Source of the DNA: Streptomyces sp. BHT-5-2
GTDB taxonomy: Bacteria; Actinomycetota; Actinomycetes; Streptomycetales; Streptomycetaceae
Length of the DNA: 64,000 bases
Direction of reading: 5' to 3'
Assembly (NCBI RefSeq): GCF_019774615.1
Contig: NZ_CP081497.1
Coordinates: 2,356,001-2,420,000, forward strand
Made by a program: the position numbers and the translations under genes. The notes below the pieces were generated by a model. That model saw only the letters and a list, made by a program, of their open reading frames with translations, was not told the origin of the DNA and searched no databases. Below, one piece after another: positions 35,405-42,831 of this stretch. Numbering within the stretch: the first letter of the stretch is position 1; each line of letters begins with the position of its first letter.

Positions 35405-35407
35405 TAG
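34316..35407 (+). CDS. IS630-family transposase
   Basis: 363 residues, full length. An N-terminal helix-turn-helix (AQRSRIVLECAEGHSIMEVS, then RRLRIAPDTVRTWRRRFIER) and a second HTH region with TGMSQSTVSRIWRAF come before a DDE domain: Asp in VLCVDEKSQIQAL, Asp in LILDNYATHK and Glu in NLVERWFAEL. The stop codon TAG is formed by the duplicated TA plus the following G, so the last codon of the gene lies just outside the element. The intact triad suggests activity. The gene starts 14 bases inside the left repeat. Confidence 0.93.
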   Translation: MSRPGPKIPPLSVTDAQRAVLEGWLRRRTTAQALAQRSRIVLECAEGHSIMEVSRRLRIAPDTVRTWRRRFIERGLDGLCDDPRPGVPRKITDADVERVIVKTLEETPKNATHWSTRSMAAATGMSQSTVSRIWRAFALAPHRSQTFKLSTDPLFIDKVRDVVGLYLDPPEKALVLCVDEKSQIQALDRSQPVLPMVPGVPERRSHDYVRAGTTTLFAALEVATGKVIGSLHRRHRAAEFKKFLAKLDKEVPAGLQVHLILDNYATHKTSDIKRWLLAHPRFHLHFTPTSASWLNLVERWFAELTQKKLKRGVHRSVQALERDIRTWLADWNEHPRPFVWTKTADEILDKVAAYCHRISDSGH

Positions 35408-35567
35408 GGCGCTTCTGACGGATCTCCGCGGCGTCGCGGCGCCTGGCACGCACGCTCGCGGCGTTGCCGAAATCTCTCCATAGCTCCGCTGTGAAGACCT
35501 TCCGGCGCCTTGCGATCGCACGCACCAGGCGCCGCTCCTTCCTCCACGGAGATCCGTCAGAAGCGCC
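35408..35567. mobile_element. 160-bp MITE with CTAG target duplication
   Basis: Perfect 21-base terminal inverted repeats (35408-35428 and 35547-35567, beginning GGCGCTTCTGACGG). CTAG lies at both ends; the left copy is now split by the IS630. No coding capacity. The left half is nearly identical to bases 26-108 of this window in reverse orientation, so a related family member lies at the window start. The ends suggest mobilisation by an IS5/IS1647-like transposase, which is not present here. Confidence 0.8.
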
Positions 35568-35690
35568 CTAGGTCTGTGCGGAGCCGGCCGGCTCCGGTTC
35601 CGGCATGCCGTGACCGGTGAAGGTGCCGTCGAAGACGAAGGCGCATGCCTTCGGGGCGTCGCGGGGTGACAGCTCCTGTGGGACCACCGT
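35568..35690 (-). pseudogene. C-terminal fragment of unknown gene
   Basis: A good coding frame reads VVPQELSPRDAPKACAFVFD, GTFTGHGMPEPEPAGSAQT and a TAG stop inside the right CTAG of the MITE. Upstream the frame hits a TGA; a neighbouring frame (about 35700-35960) reads DVLEVLGFEVYRTGPGELVA, RQAVARCIPRADDRRAV, suggesting a longer decayed gene. Not recognised. Confidence 0.45.
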
Positions 35691-36162
35691 GGGTCAACAG
35701 CATCCGGACGCGGAGGACTTGACCGTCGCGGAGCGGCGCCGGGGCAGGTGCTGTGGGCGTACATCAGCGGCAGCCCGAGGGACGAGGGACTTTGCCAAGC
35801 GGTGCATGAGCTCTGCTGCCCGGGAGATCACGGCCCGGCGGTCGTCGGCGCGCGGGATGCAGCGAGCAACGGCCTGACGCGGCGCAACCAGTTCACCGGG
35901 GCCTGTCCGGTACACCTCGAACCCCAGGACCTCCAGGACATCGGACTGCCCTTCGGGTGGACGCCGGTCGGCCGGGGCCGAGAGGCGGCCGCCGGTCCGG
36001 GCCGTGACGGCAAGTACGGCGCGACATGCACGAGGTGCCAGGCCGGCCACCTCGTCACGACACATCGCCGATTGACGGCCACATGCGTCTCCAGGCTGGG
36101 ACCGCAAACGATCGCGCCCCGCGGTCACAGACCGTCCGATCCGTGACCGCGGGCCATGGCGG
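35691..36162. other. Decayed region upstream of the fragment
   Basis: Likely remnant coding sequence on the minus strand with frameshifts and stops. No intact gene. Confidence 0.4.
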
Positions 36163-37368
36163 TCAGATGCTGTAGTGCCAGGTGGTGAGCAGGTAGGCGC
36201 CGTACCAGCAGCCCAAAAAGGCGGACGTGGCAAGAACGATGCCCGCGGTGCGGGGTGCGGTCCGGGCGAGGGCGCGGGCGGCGGGGAGGAGGAAGAGGAG
36301 GGCGGGGGTCAGCAGGCGCAGCTTGGAGTGGAAGTAGTTGCTCTGGCCCAGGGTGAGGATCAGGATGCCGGTGCCGTAGACGAGCAGCGGTGGCCAGGTC
36401 GTGCGTTGCCAGGCCAGTGCCGTGGTGGCGATGACGGCGAGGAGGAGGACGGCCGTGCTCACGGGCACCCAGCCGTCGCCGCGGGTCAGTGTCTGGCCGA
36501 GGAAGTCGAAGAAGGCGCGGCCGCTGTCCCAGTGGGTGCCCCAGCCCGCCTCCTGGATGGTGAAGTAGGCGTCCGGGCTGCCTGCCTGCTGCCCCACCCA
36601 CCACAGGTACAGCGGGGTACCCGCGACCGCCGGGGCCAGGGCGGCCAACGGGCGCCAGGCGAGGCGGCGTTCACGCAGCAGATGGAGGCCGACGGCGACG
36701 GCCAGGGCGGCCACGACGGCCGCGGCGGCTGGCCGGGCCAGACCGGCCAGCAGGGCCAGACCGCCGGCCGTGAGCCAGGCGTGCCGGTACGCGGCGAGCA
36801 GCACCCCTGCGGCCAGGGCCAGGAACAGCGACTCGCTGTAGGCCATGGTGAAGACCTGAGCCATCGGCTGGGCCCCGGCCAGGAGCACGATCGCCATGGT
36901 GGCGGTGCGCCGCCCGTACAGCCGCGTCACGAGTCGGTGGACGGTGATCAGCGCGGCGATCAGGGCCAGATGGGCGGTGGCGATGCCCGCCGCGCCCCAG
37001 CTCAGGCCGCTGACCGCGTGGACCGCGCGGATCAGGAGGGGGAAGAGGGGGAAGAACGCCAGGTTGTTGCCGGTGAGCCGTCCGTCAGGGGTGTGGGAGA
37101 GCCCCTGCGGATAACCGTGTGCGGCGATCTCGGTGTAGTGGTGGCCGTCCCAGGCCAGCAGCCGGTCTCCCAGGCTGGGGCCGTCCGGGCCGGTCATCAC
37201 CGACAGGAGCACCAGGTGCGCGAGCGTGGTGACGGCATAGACCGCCACAGCGGGCCCCGCCCGGCGCGTGATGCCCTCGGCAAGCCGCCGGGAGGGCGAG
37301 GGGGGTGGCGGCGGTGGGGCGGTAGTGGCAGGGGCGGATATCGCGGTGATGCTCATGGGTACTGCCAT
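36163..37368 (-). CDS. PIG-V-like polytopic membrane glycosyltransferase
   Basis: 401 residues with about ten hydrophobic helices. The first extracytoplasmic loop has LLAWDGHHYTEIAAHGYP, the Asp/His-containing motif of GPI mannosyltransferase PIG-V and related GT-C enzymes. LAFFPLFPLLIR and TMAYSESLFLALAAGVLLAA are also family features. It is predicted to transfer a sugar from a polyprenyl-phosphate donor on the outer face of the membrane. The ATG at 37368 or 37356 could start it; no strong ribosome site is seen. No partner genes nearby reveal the acceptor. Confidence 0.8.
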   Translation of the reverse strand: MAVPMSITAISAPATTAPPPPPPSPSRRLAEGITRRAGPAVAVYAVTTLAHLVLLSVMTGPDGPSLGDRLLAWDGHHYTEIAAHGYPQGLSHTPDGRLTGNNLAFFPLFPLLIRAVHAVSGLSWGAAGIATAHLALIAALITVHRLVTRLYGRRTATMAIVLLAGAQPMAQVFTMAYSESLFLALAAGVLLAAYRHAWLTAGGLALLAGLARPAAAAVVAALAVAVGLHLLRERRLAWRPLAALAPAVAGTPLYLWWVGQQAGSPDAYFTIQEAGWGTHWDSGRAFFDFLGQTLTRGDGWVPVSTAVLLLAVIATTALAWQRTTWPPLLVYGTGILILTLGQSNYFHSKLRLLTPALLFLLPAARALARTAPRTAGIVLATSAFLGCWYGAYLLTTWHYSI

Positions 37369-37777
37369 TCGTGGGGGGCTCGTGCTCGGAGATGTCGGAG
37401 TCTCCGTGCCAGGAAGAGGGGGCGCAGATCAGGGAGGTTGTCTCGTGATCGTCGCCGTCGCCGCCGCTTCCACCGTGGCCCTGGCTGGGCTGGTGTCCGC
37501 GGGGGTGGTGCTGGTTGCGGGTTGTGCGCCTGCCGACCAGGTCACGGCCGGCCAACGCGCCCTGGAGGACGGTGCCCCGGCCGCTGCCGCCGGGAAGGTC
37601 ACCGCGATCGGCGACTCGGGGCCAGGGCCAGGCTCGGTTGGTCAAGCCGCCGACGGACCGCGCGCGGTGCGCGACGTCGGCTGAGATCGCGACGGCCGCG
37701 CCACCGACGTCTCTTCGGCGCGAGCGCGACCGTCGAGGACGTCCGGCGGACCTCCCCCTCCCTGGGGCGGCCGCACC
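37369..37777. other. Gap without supported gene
   Basis: Open frames look like shadows. It separates the glycosyltransferase promoter from the membrane-protein fragment on its upstream side. Confidence 0.4.
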
Positions 37778-37975
37778 TCACTGGCCCGTTGAGGGGGTGC
37801 CGCTGTCCCGACGCCACAACGTCAGGCTCACCGCGACGAACCAGAGGAGGCCGACGTGACGTCCGACCGGGATCAGCAGCGTGGCCGGCTCGGCGACCAG
37901 CGAGAGCAGGGACAGCATGCTCGCGGCGGACAGGACCAGCCCGGACCGGGCCACCCAGCCGACTGCCTGATTCTG
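37778..37975 (-). pseudogene. C-terminal membrane-protein fragment
   Basis: The frame reads VQELAQILQNQAVGWVARSG, then two hydrophobic helices (LVLSAASMLSLLSLVAEPATL and VGLLWFVAVSLTLW) and RRDSGTPSTGQ before TGA. Upstream it turns into arginine-rich nonsense without a start, so only the end of a polytopic protein survives. Confidence 0.45.
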
Positions 37976-38554
37976 GAGGATCTGCGCCAGTTCCTGGACG
38001 CCAAGATCTGCCGTATGCCGATTGCCTCGTCCACGACCCCTTCCGCGGCCGCGTGCCGTGCGGCGTGCACATCGCCCGTGCCGACCTGGTGGCGCGCCTG
38101 CGTCGCGTCGAGCCGCCGCGGGACGATCTGGGGACGAGCCGAGGACGCGTCCCCGGCCGGCTCAAGGTTTTTCTGGGGCTGGGGAACCGCTCCGCGGCTG
38201 CCGGCTGGATACGTTCCCAGCAGTGCGAGGGAGGCATCTGCCCCGTTTGAGCAGGCGCCGATCCTCACATCGTCCGGCCGCTCCATGACGTTGGCCACGG
38301 AACTTTCGGACGCACTCCGCCCAGTCACGTTGCCCGGCCCCCCTCGTACTCGTCTGGCAATGCTGGTCGCCGGTTTCTGCAGTAGCCGGTGTCCGCGGAC
38401 GTGGTGCCGGAGAGGTATGGCGAACCGGGCGAAGTGCGACGTGGTTGGTTGAGCTCCACACGCAGGCGGGCAGGCCGGTGCCCGATCTCGACGAGGAAGA
38501 GCAGGAACCCCATGACGCTCTGCCTCAGGCCGGAAGGGTCGCCGCGGACGGCGG
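37976..38554. other. Gap, probably decayed sequence
   Basis: No intact gene on either strand. It continues the decay seen in the preceding fragment. Confidence 0.4.
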
Positions 38555-39142
38555 CTACCACACTCTGGGAATGAGGCGGGGGGTGGTGGCGGCGTAGTCG
38601 AGGTAATCGGGGCCGAGATGCTGAATGAGGATGGTGTCCTCGGTGTGGATGCGGTACAGCAGTGCGGCCAGGGTGCTGCCTGTAAGCACCAGCCAGGCAG
38701 GGGCGTCGTTGAGCGCTGTGGCGGCGCCGGCCACGGCGAGCAGGCCGCCCGTGTAGGAGGGGTGGCGCACATACCGGTAGGGGCCGGTGCGGATGACGGG
38801 CTGGTCGTCGCGGACGTCGATGGTGGCGCGGAAGTGGGTGCCGAGGGTACGCACGGCCCACCAGCGCACGGCGAGGCCGGCCCATACGGCAGGGAGTGCG
38901 ACGAGGGCCGCCGTTGTGCGGTCGCCGACCAGCGGAACGGTCGGCCTGCGCCAGGCGAGGGCAACCGCGCCGGCTTCGCCGAGTACGCCCGTACCGAGCA
39001 GGACGAGAGTGCTGCGCCGTTCCGACGCCAACGGCTTGCTGCCGCTCCCGCGTCGCCTGGCGATCCAAGCGGCCTCCACCCCGTACCAGGTGGCGCAGGT
39101 CAACCCGGCGACGGTCCAGACGCCGACCCGCCAGTTCATCAT
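38555..39142 (-). CDS. Isoprenylcysteine carboxyl methyltransferase-like membrane protein
   Basis: 195 residues with four to five hydrophobic segments. GPYRYVRHPSYTGGLLAVAG is the ICMT/PEMT signature that binds S-adenosylmethionine at the membrane face, and the C-terminal TEDTILIQHLGPDYLDYAAT follows the family pattern. Bacterial members methylate lipids or small molecules; the substrate is unknown. The ATG at 39142 follows AAGGAACG. It is divergent from the GNAT gene at 39184 with only 41 bases between, so they share a promoter region. Confidence 0.82.
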   Translation of the reverse strand: MMNWRVGVWTVAGLTCATWYGVEAAWIARRRGSGSKPLASERRSTLVLLGTGVLGEAGAVALAWRRPTVPLVGDRTTAALVALPAVWAGLAVRWWAVRTLGTHFRATIDVRDDQPVIRTGPYRYVRHPSYTGGLLAVAGAATALNDAPAWLVLTGSTLAALLYRIHTEDTILIQHLGPDYLDYAATTPRLIPRVW

Positions 39143-39183
39143 CTTTCGTTCCTTTTCATCGGAGATGCGGTTAACTTTCGGCC

Positions 39184-39720
39184 ATGCGCGAGAATCTGCA
39201 CTGCCGTCCCCTTCGTGAGGAGGACCTGCACCTGCTCGACAGCTTCGCCGAGGACCCCACGGTGCTCGGCCCGTACGCGTGGACGGGCTTCAGCAGCGGA
39301 CTACGTCGCCGCTGGGCGGAAACGGGACTGCTGACCGACGACGGCGGAGTGCTGGCCGTGGTGGACCAGGGCAAGCCGGTCGGAGTGGTCTCCTGGCGGA
39401 AGGCGGCCTACAACGCCGCCTCCCACGTCTGGAGCATCGGGCTGTGCGTGCTGCCTGAAGCGCGTCGCAAGGGAAGCGGTGAGCAGGCGGCCCGGTGGCT
39501 GATTCACTATCTGTTCGCGCACACCCAGACCAACCGCCTGGAGGCGCACATCGACGCGGAGAACATCGCGTCGCGCACGGGGATCGAGAAGGTCGGCTTC
39601 GTCTATGAGGGCATGGCGCGCGGCGCCGCGTTCCGCAACGGGGTCTGGCGGGACATGTGCCTGTACGGCCTGTTGCGTGAGGACCTCCGCCCGGCACAAC
39701 CCACGTCTGTGCAGGGGTGA
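39184..39720 (+). CDS. GNAT acetyltransferase (RimJ/RimL type)
   Basis: 178 residues. CRPLREEDLHLLDSFAEDPT at the N-terminus, WSIGLCVLPEARRKGSGEQA with the Q/RxxGxG/A acetyl-CoA loop (RRKGSG), ARWLIHYLFAHTQTNRLEAH and NIASRTGIEKVGFVYEGMAR are standard for RimJ/RimL-like N-acetyltransferases. Such proteins acetylate ribosomal N-termini, amino acids or antibiotics. The next gene, convergent at 39791, is a borosin methyltransferase, but no link is implied. Confidence 0.85.
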   Translation: MRENLHCRPLREEDLHLLDSFAEDPTVLGPYAWTGFSSGLRRRWAETGLLTDDGGVLAVVDQGKPVGVVSWRKAAYNAASHVWSIGLCVLPEARRKGSGEQAARWLIHYLFAHTQTNRLEAHIDAENIASRTGIEKVGFVYEGMARGAAFRNGVWRDMCLYGLLREDLRPAQPTSVQG

Positions 39721-39790
39721 GGCGCAGCCGCCGCCCACTCGCCTGCGCTCCGCACCGGCAGCGCGGCAGCCGACCTGCCTGCCTGGTCAC

Positions 39791-40579
39791 TCACTCCGGC
39801 GTGTACAGACGGGCCACCACCTCGCGATCAGGGGGACGGGAGGGCAACGGTGGCACCACGAGCGTGGACTTGTTGGTCAGTTGCGTATCCGCCAGCTTGG
39901 CAAGCGGCACCGGACTGATCCGCGGCGATGTCACCGGGTACGGGGACGCCTCGTACACCGTCACCTCGTGGTCAACGCCGTACGCCTCCGCCAACCGCTC
40001 GGCCAGCAGCGCCGCACCGACGCGCGCGTCGAAATCCGGGTTGCGGTCGGTCATGCCGATCACACCGACCTGCCAGAGCACCAGCAGGCTGGTGGGGTCG
40101 AAGAGACGCCGGTGCAGTAGGAAGTCGCTCGCCTCGAAACTCTGGCAACCGCACGTCCCCGGATCCAGCCCGAGGTCGGCGAAGAGCCAGTCCTCCGCCG
40201 AGGAGCCGGCGAGCATCCGCGCGGGGATCCCTTCCAGCCGTGCCCTGCGCACCGCCTCGTGCCCCGGGTAGGCGAACACTCCCGGGTGCCCGTAGAAAGC
40301 GCAGCACACCAGCCGCTCCCGGCGGACCTCGGACAGGATCTCCTGCACCATCTCCTCGTACGACTCCGACCGGTGCTTGCCCTTGGCGTAGCAGCCCGCC
40401 AGCGTGCGCACCGTTGGGTTCAGCCGTTCCAGGTAGCCGATGACCATGGGGTCGCCGGCCAGGCACAGCACCGTGTCGGCCTGTTCGAGACAGGCCTTCG
40501 CCTCCAGCGTCAGATCGCCGACGGCCCGGTAACCGGTCCCAACGACGATGAGCTCCGCCCTTCCGTTGGTCGCAGTCAC
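39791..40579 (-). CDS. Split-borosin alpha-N-methyltransferase (tetrapyrrole methylase fold)
   Basis: 262 residues of tetrapyrrole methylase fold. ELIVVGTGYRAVGDLTLEAK, CAFYGHPGVFAYPGHEAVRR, ARMLAGSSAEDWLFADLGLD and FDPTSLLVLWQVGVIG closely follow the borosin peptide-backbone N-methyltransferases. These enzymes methylate amide nitrogens of a precursor peptide using S-adenosylmethionine. In fungi the substrate is fused to the enzyme; in bacteria it is often separate, as here. The GTG start at 40579 lies 45 bases after the stop of the small precursor-like gene at 40625-40864, on the same strand, so they form one operon. No protease or exporter is adjacent. Confidence 0.85.
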   Translation of the reverse strand: MTATNGRAELIVVGTGYRAVGDLTLEAKACLEQADTVLCLAGDPMVIGYLERLNPTVRTLAGCYAKGKHRSESYEEMVQEILSEVRRERLVCCAFYGHPGVFAYPGHEAVRRARLEGIPARMLAGSSAEDWLFADLGLDPGTCGCQSFEASDFLLHRRLFDPTSLLVLWQVGVIGMTDRNPDFDARVGAALLAERLAEAYGVDHEVTVYEASPYPVTSPRISPVPLAKLADTQLTNKSTLVVPPLPSRPPDREVVARLYTPE

Positions 40580-40624
40580 CGGGCCACCGACCTCTCAAGG
40601 TTCGAATCCACCACGTGCCGTCGC

Positions 40625-40864
40625 TCAGTTCTCCTCGTCCGGCGTGCAGACGATGATGATGTGGGCGTCGGGCTGCTCCTGCACCGAGGTGTGGTCGGCC
40701 ATCATCGACCGCACCCGCTCCGCATCACCTGACAGCACCGCCTGCCGCTCCTGCTCCGAAAGCCGAGACGCGGCCAGGCACTGTGCCGGCGCCTCACTGA
40801 ACGCGCGCTGCTTGGCAACGTCCGTCGCGAGGTCTTCCATGAACTCCACCACCGCAGGGGACAT
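40625..40864 (-). CDS. Candidate split-borosin precursor peptide
   Basis: 79 residues. The N-terminal part (VEFMEDLATDVAKQRAFSEA, then CLAASRLSEQERQAVLSGDA and ERVRSMM) fits the helical borosin-binding domain pattern (VEFLExLxxDxxLxxxF...LSEEExxALLSGDxxxI). The C-terminal tail QPDAHIIIVCTPDEEN is the likely core, with the beta-branched run HIIIV as probable methylation site. The ATG at 40864 is preceded by GAGGAGGAG, an excellent ribosome site. It sits directly upstream of the methyltransferase. Precursor identity is inferred from domain pattern and position. Confidence 0.82.
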   Translation of the reverse strand: MSPAVVEFMEDLATDVAKQRAFSEAPAQCLAASRLSEQERQAVLSGDAERVRSMMADHTSVQEQPDAHIIIVCTPDEEN

Positions 40865-41735
40865 GACTCCTCCTCGGGTTAGGAATGGCTTCGGACACAG
40901 CCATTGCACTCCGCCCCCACCCACCCCGCCACCGCAAACCCGTCCCCGACAACACCCTCACCCGAACGGCTCAGCAGCCCCACCCGGTGTACGGTCGGCA
41001 CGAACCCGCGCAGGCACTGAAGGCGCGCGTGGTGACCGACCCCGAGGTCCACGATCCACGAGGTTGCCGCGCGTGCCGATCCCGGCTGGGGTACCGGGGC
41101 AGCCCTGGCGGCCAGGCGCGCCGCTCTCTTCGGGTGCGCCAAGCACAACGGCCAGGTGCCGGCGGGCAGGTCGAGCCGTTGCGGGATCCATTCGGCACCT
41201 GCGGTCAACGTCGACCACCTCGAACCGGTTCGTGCGCCGAGAACCTGCGTCGCGGTCACCGCGCGCGTGGGACGTGCATCTGCCCCGAGCACGGCTCCGA
41301 GTCGTGTCGCGCCTTCGGCCCCGGCTCGTGTGCCGTCCCTGCATCGCCGGGGAGGACGGTGTTCGTGTAGCAGTAGAGGGCGAAGGGGACGGTGCGTTCG
41401 ACTCCGTGGCGGGTGTGGGAACGGGCCTGGTCCGCGCCGAGGTGCTCGTGTGCGGTGCCCGCTGTCGTTGCGGTCTGCGGTCTGCGGTCTGCGGTCTGCG
41501 GTCTGCGGGCTGTGTGCGGCGGCCGGTCCGCCTGGAACCGCTACATCGGCGTTGTCATTTCGGGAGCGGGGGGATCGGCCGCGCCCGGGGCGGCGTCCTC
41601 ATCGGCCGCTGTCCAGTGTGGCCAGGGCAGGGCCATGGAATCTGGCTGGGGCCCGAGGTCACGGGCCGCAGCAGGCAGGCACTGTCATCGCCGCGTGGGT
41701 GCCGGTACTTACCGGGGGCTCTCCGCGATCCCCGA
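40865..41735. other. Gap with repeats and possible decayed coding
   Basis: About 870 bases upstream of the borosin operon. It must hold the operon promoter. A minus-strand frame near 40900-41240 is open but unrecognised. It contains the heptanucleotide repeat listed separately. Confidence 0.4.
41469..41508. repeat. Heptanucleotide tandem repeat (TGCGGTC)n
   Basis: Five exact copies of TGCGGTC at 41469-41503 plus a partial sixth (TGCGG). No gene clearly covers it. Copy number is likely variable by slippage. Confidence 0.85.
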
Positions 41736-42548
41736 CTACCGCCGTGGTGGACCTCCGCGCCTCCGTCCGGTGAAGAGGTTCCGGAACCGGTGGTGGGATG
41801 CCTCGTCCGCTGGGTAGTCGTCGCCGTTCTCGTCCGGGTAGCCGATCACCGTCCAGCTCACGGCGGAGACCGCGGGTTCCAACGACATGCGGCTGACGGC
41901 CGTTTCGAGAAGGGAGTCGTCGCGGCGTTCGGTGGTGAGTTCCGCGGCGACGGTGACCTTGCCCTCCTCGGCGTCGCGGCTGAACACCGAGCGCAGCCGG
42001 AAGCCGGGTCGGGCGAGGGCCTGGACGAGCAGGGCTCTGATGTGTGCCTCTTCCGGTTCGGTGCACACCGCCTCGAAGTAGTAGTCGGTGGCGACCTCGG
42101 CGCCGCCGCGCGGCTCCCGGTCCAGGCGTCGGCCCAGTGGCCGCAGCAGCAGGTTGGCGCCCACGACGGCGGCCGTGCCGAGCCCCGCCAGTACGTACAG
42201 CCCGGTACCGGACAGGGCGCCCACCGCAGCCGAACACCACAGTGTGGCGGCGGTGTTGAGCCCGCGCACACTCAGCCCGTCCCGGATGATGACACCGGCT
42301 CCCAGGAAGCCGATGCCGGAGACGATCTGGGCCGCGACGCGCGAGCCGTCGTATCCGACGGTACTGGTGGCCTGCGCGAAGCCGTAGTTGGACAACAGGA
42401 CGAAGAGCGCGGACCCGGCGGCCACCAGCGCGTTCGTCCGCAGCCCGGCCATCCGGGCCCGCCACTGCCGCTCCAGGCCGATGGCGGCTCCGAAGCCGAG
42501 CCCCGCGGCGATGTTGTCCACCATCTGCCATTCGTTGACGATGGCCAT
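41736..42548 (-). CDS. MgtC/SapB-family membrane protein
   Basis: 270 residues. The N-terminal MgtC domain has four to five helices and conserved GFGAAIGLERQWRARMAGLR, GLRTNALVAAGSALFVLLSN, AAQIVSGIGFLGAGVIIRDG and GLNTAATLWCSAAVGALSG. A cytosolic C-terminal ACT-like domain begins around TDYYFEAVCTEPEEAHIRAL. MgtC proteins affect growth under low magnesium and acid stress, partly by modulating ATP synthase in pathogens. The ATG at 42548 follows GAGGGG; a longer frame to 42602 is less likely. No magnesium riboswitch was noticed. Confidence 0.87.
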   Translation of the reverse strand: MAIVNEWQMVDNIAAGLGFGAAIGLERQWRARMAGLRTNALVAAGSALFVLLSNYGFAQATSTVGYDGSRVAAQIVSGIGFLGAGVIIRDGLSVRGLNTAATLWCSAAVGALSGTGLYVLAGLGTAAVVGANLLLRPLGRRLDREPRGGAEVATDYYFEAVCTEPEEAHIRALLVQALARPGFRLRSVFSRDAEEGKVTVAAELTTERRDDSLLETAVSRMSLEPAVSAVSWTVIGYPDENGDDYPADEASHHRFRNLFTGRRRGGPPRR

Positions 42549-42831
42549 GACCTGTTCCCCTCGTTCTTGATCCTGTTCCGTGTCGGCTTCTGTATCGGCC
42601 ACTCACAGTCAGGTGTTGAACCGGCGGACACGCCTCGGGTTCGTTTCCGCCGCGGTACCGGCTCACCGGCACGGGCCGAGTTGCGGGAGGACGGCGTCCA
42701 GCCCGACGAACGCCACCGCATGGGTAATGCCACCGCATGGTGCCTGGATCGTCGTCCGAGGTGCCCGGAGGCCGGGTAGCAGCCGTACGTCTTCGCGACC
42801 GCCGTCCTAATCGTGCCAAATCGCCGCCGGA

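Noticed and set aside
36175..38250. A 691-codon open frame on the plus strand
   Set aside because: It is the antisense shadow of the PIG-V-like glycosyltransferase, with low-complexity Gly/Arg/Glu composition and no motif.
40597..40607. T-arm-like GGTTCGAATCC between the borosin genes
   Set aside because: No D arm, anticodon arm or acceptor stem can be drawn around it, so it is chance.
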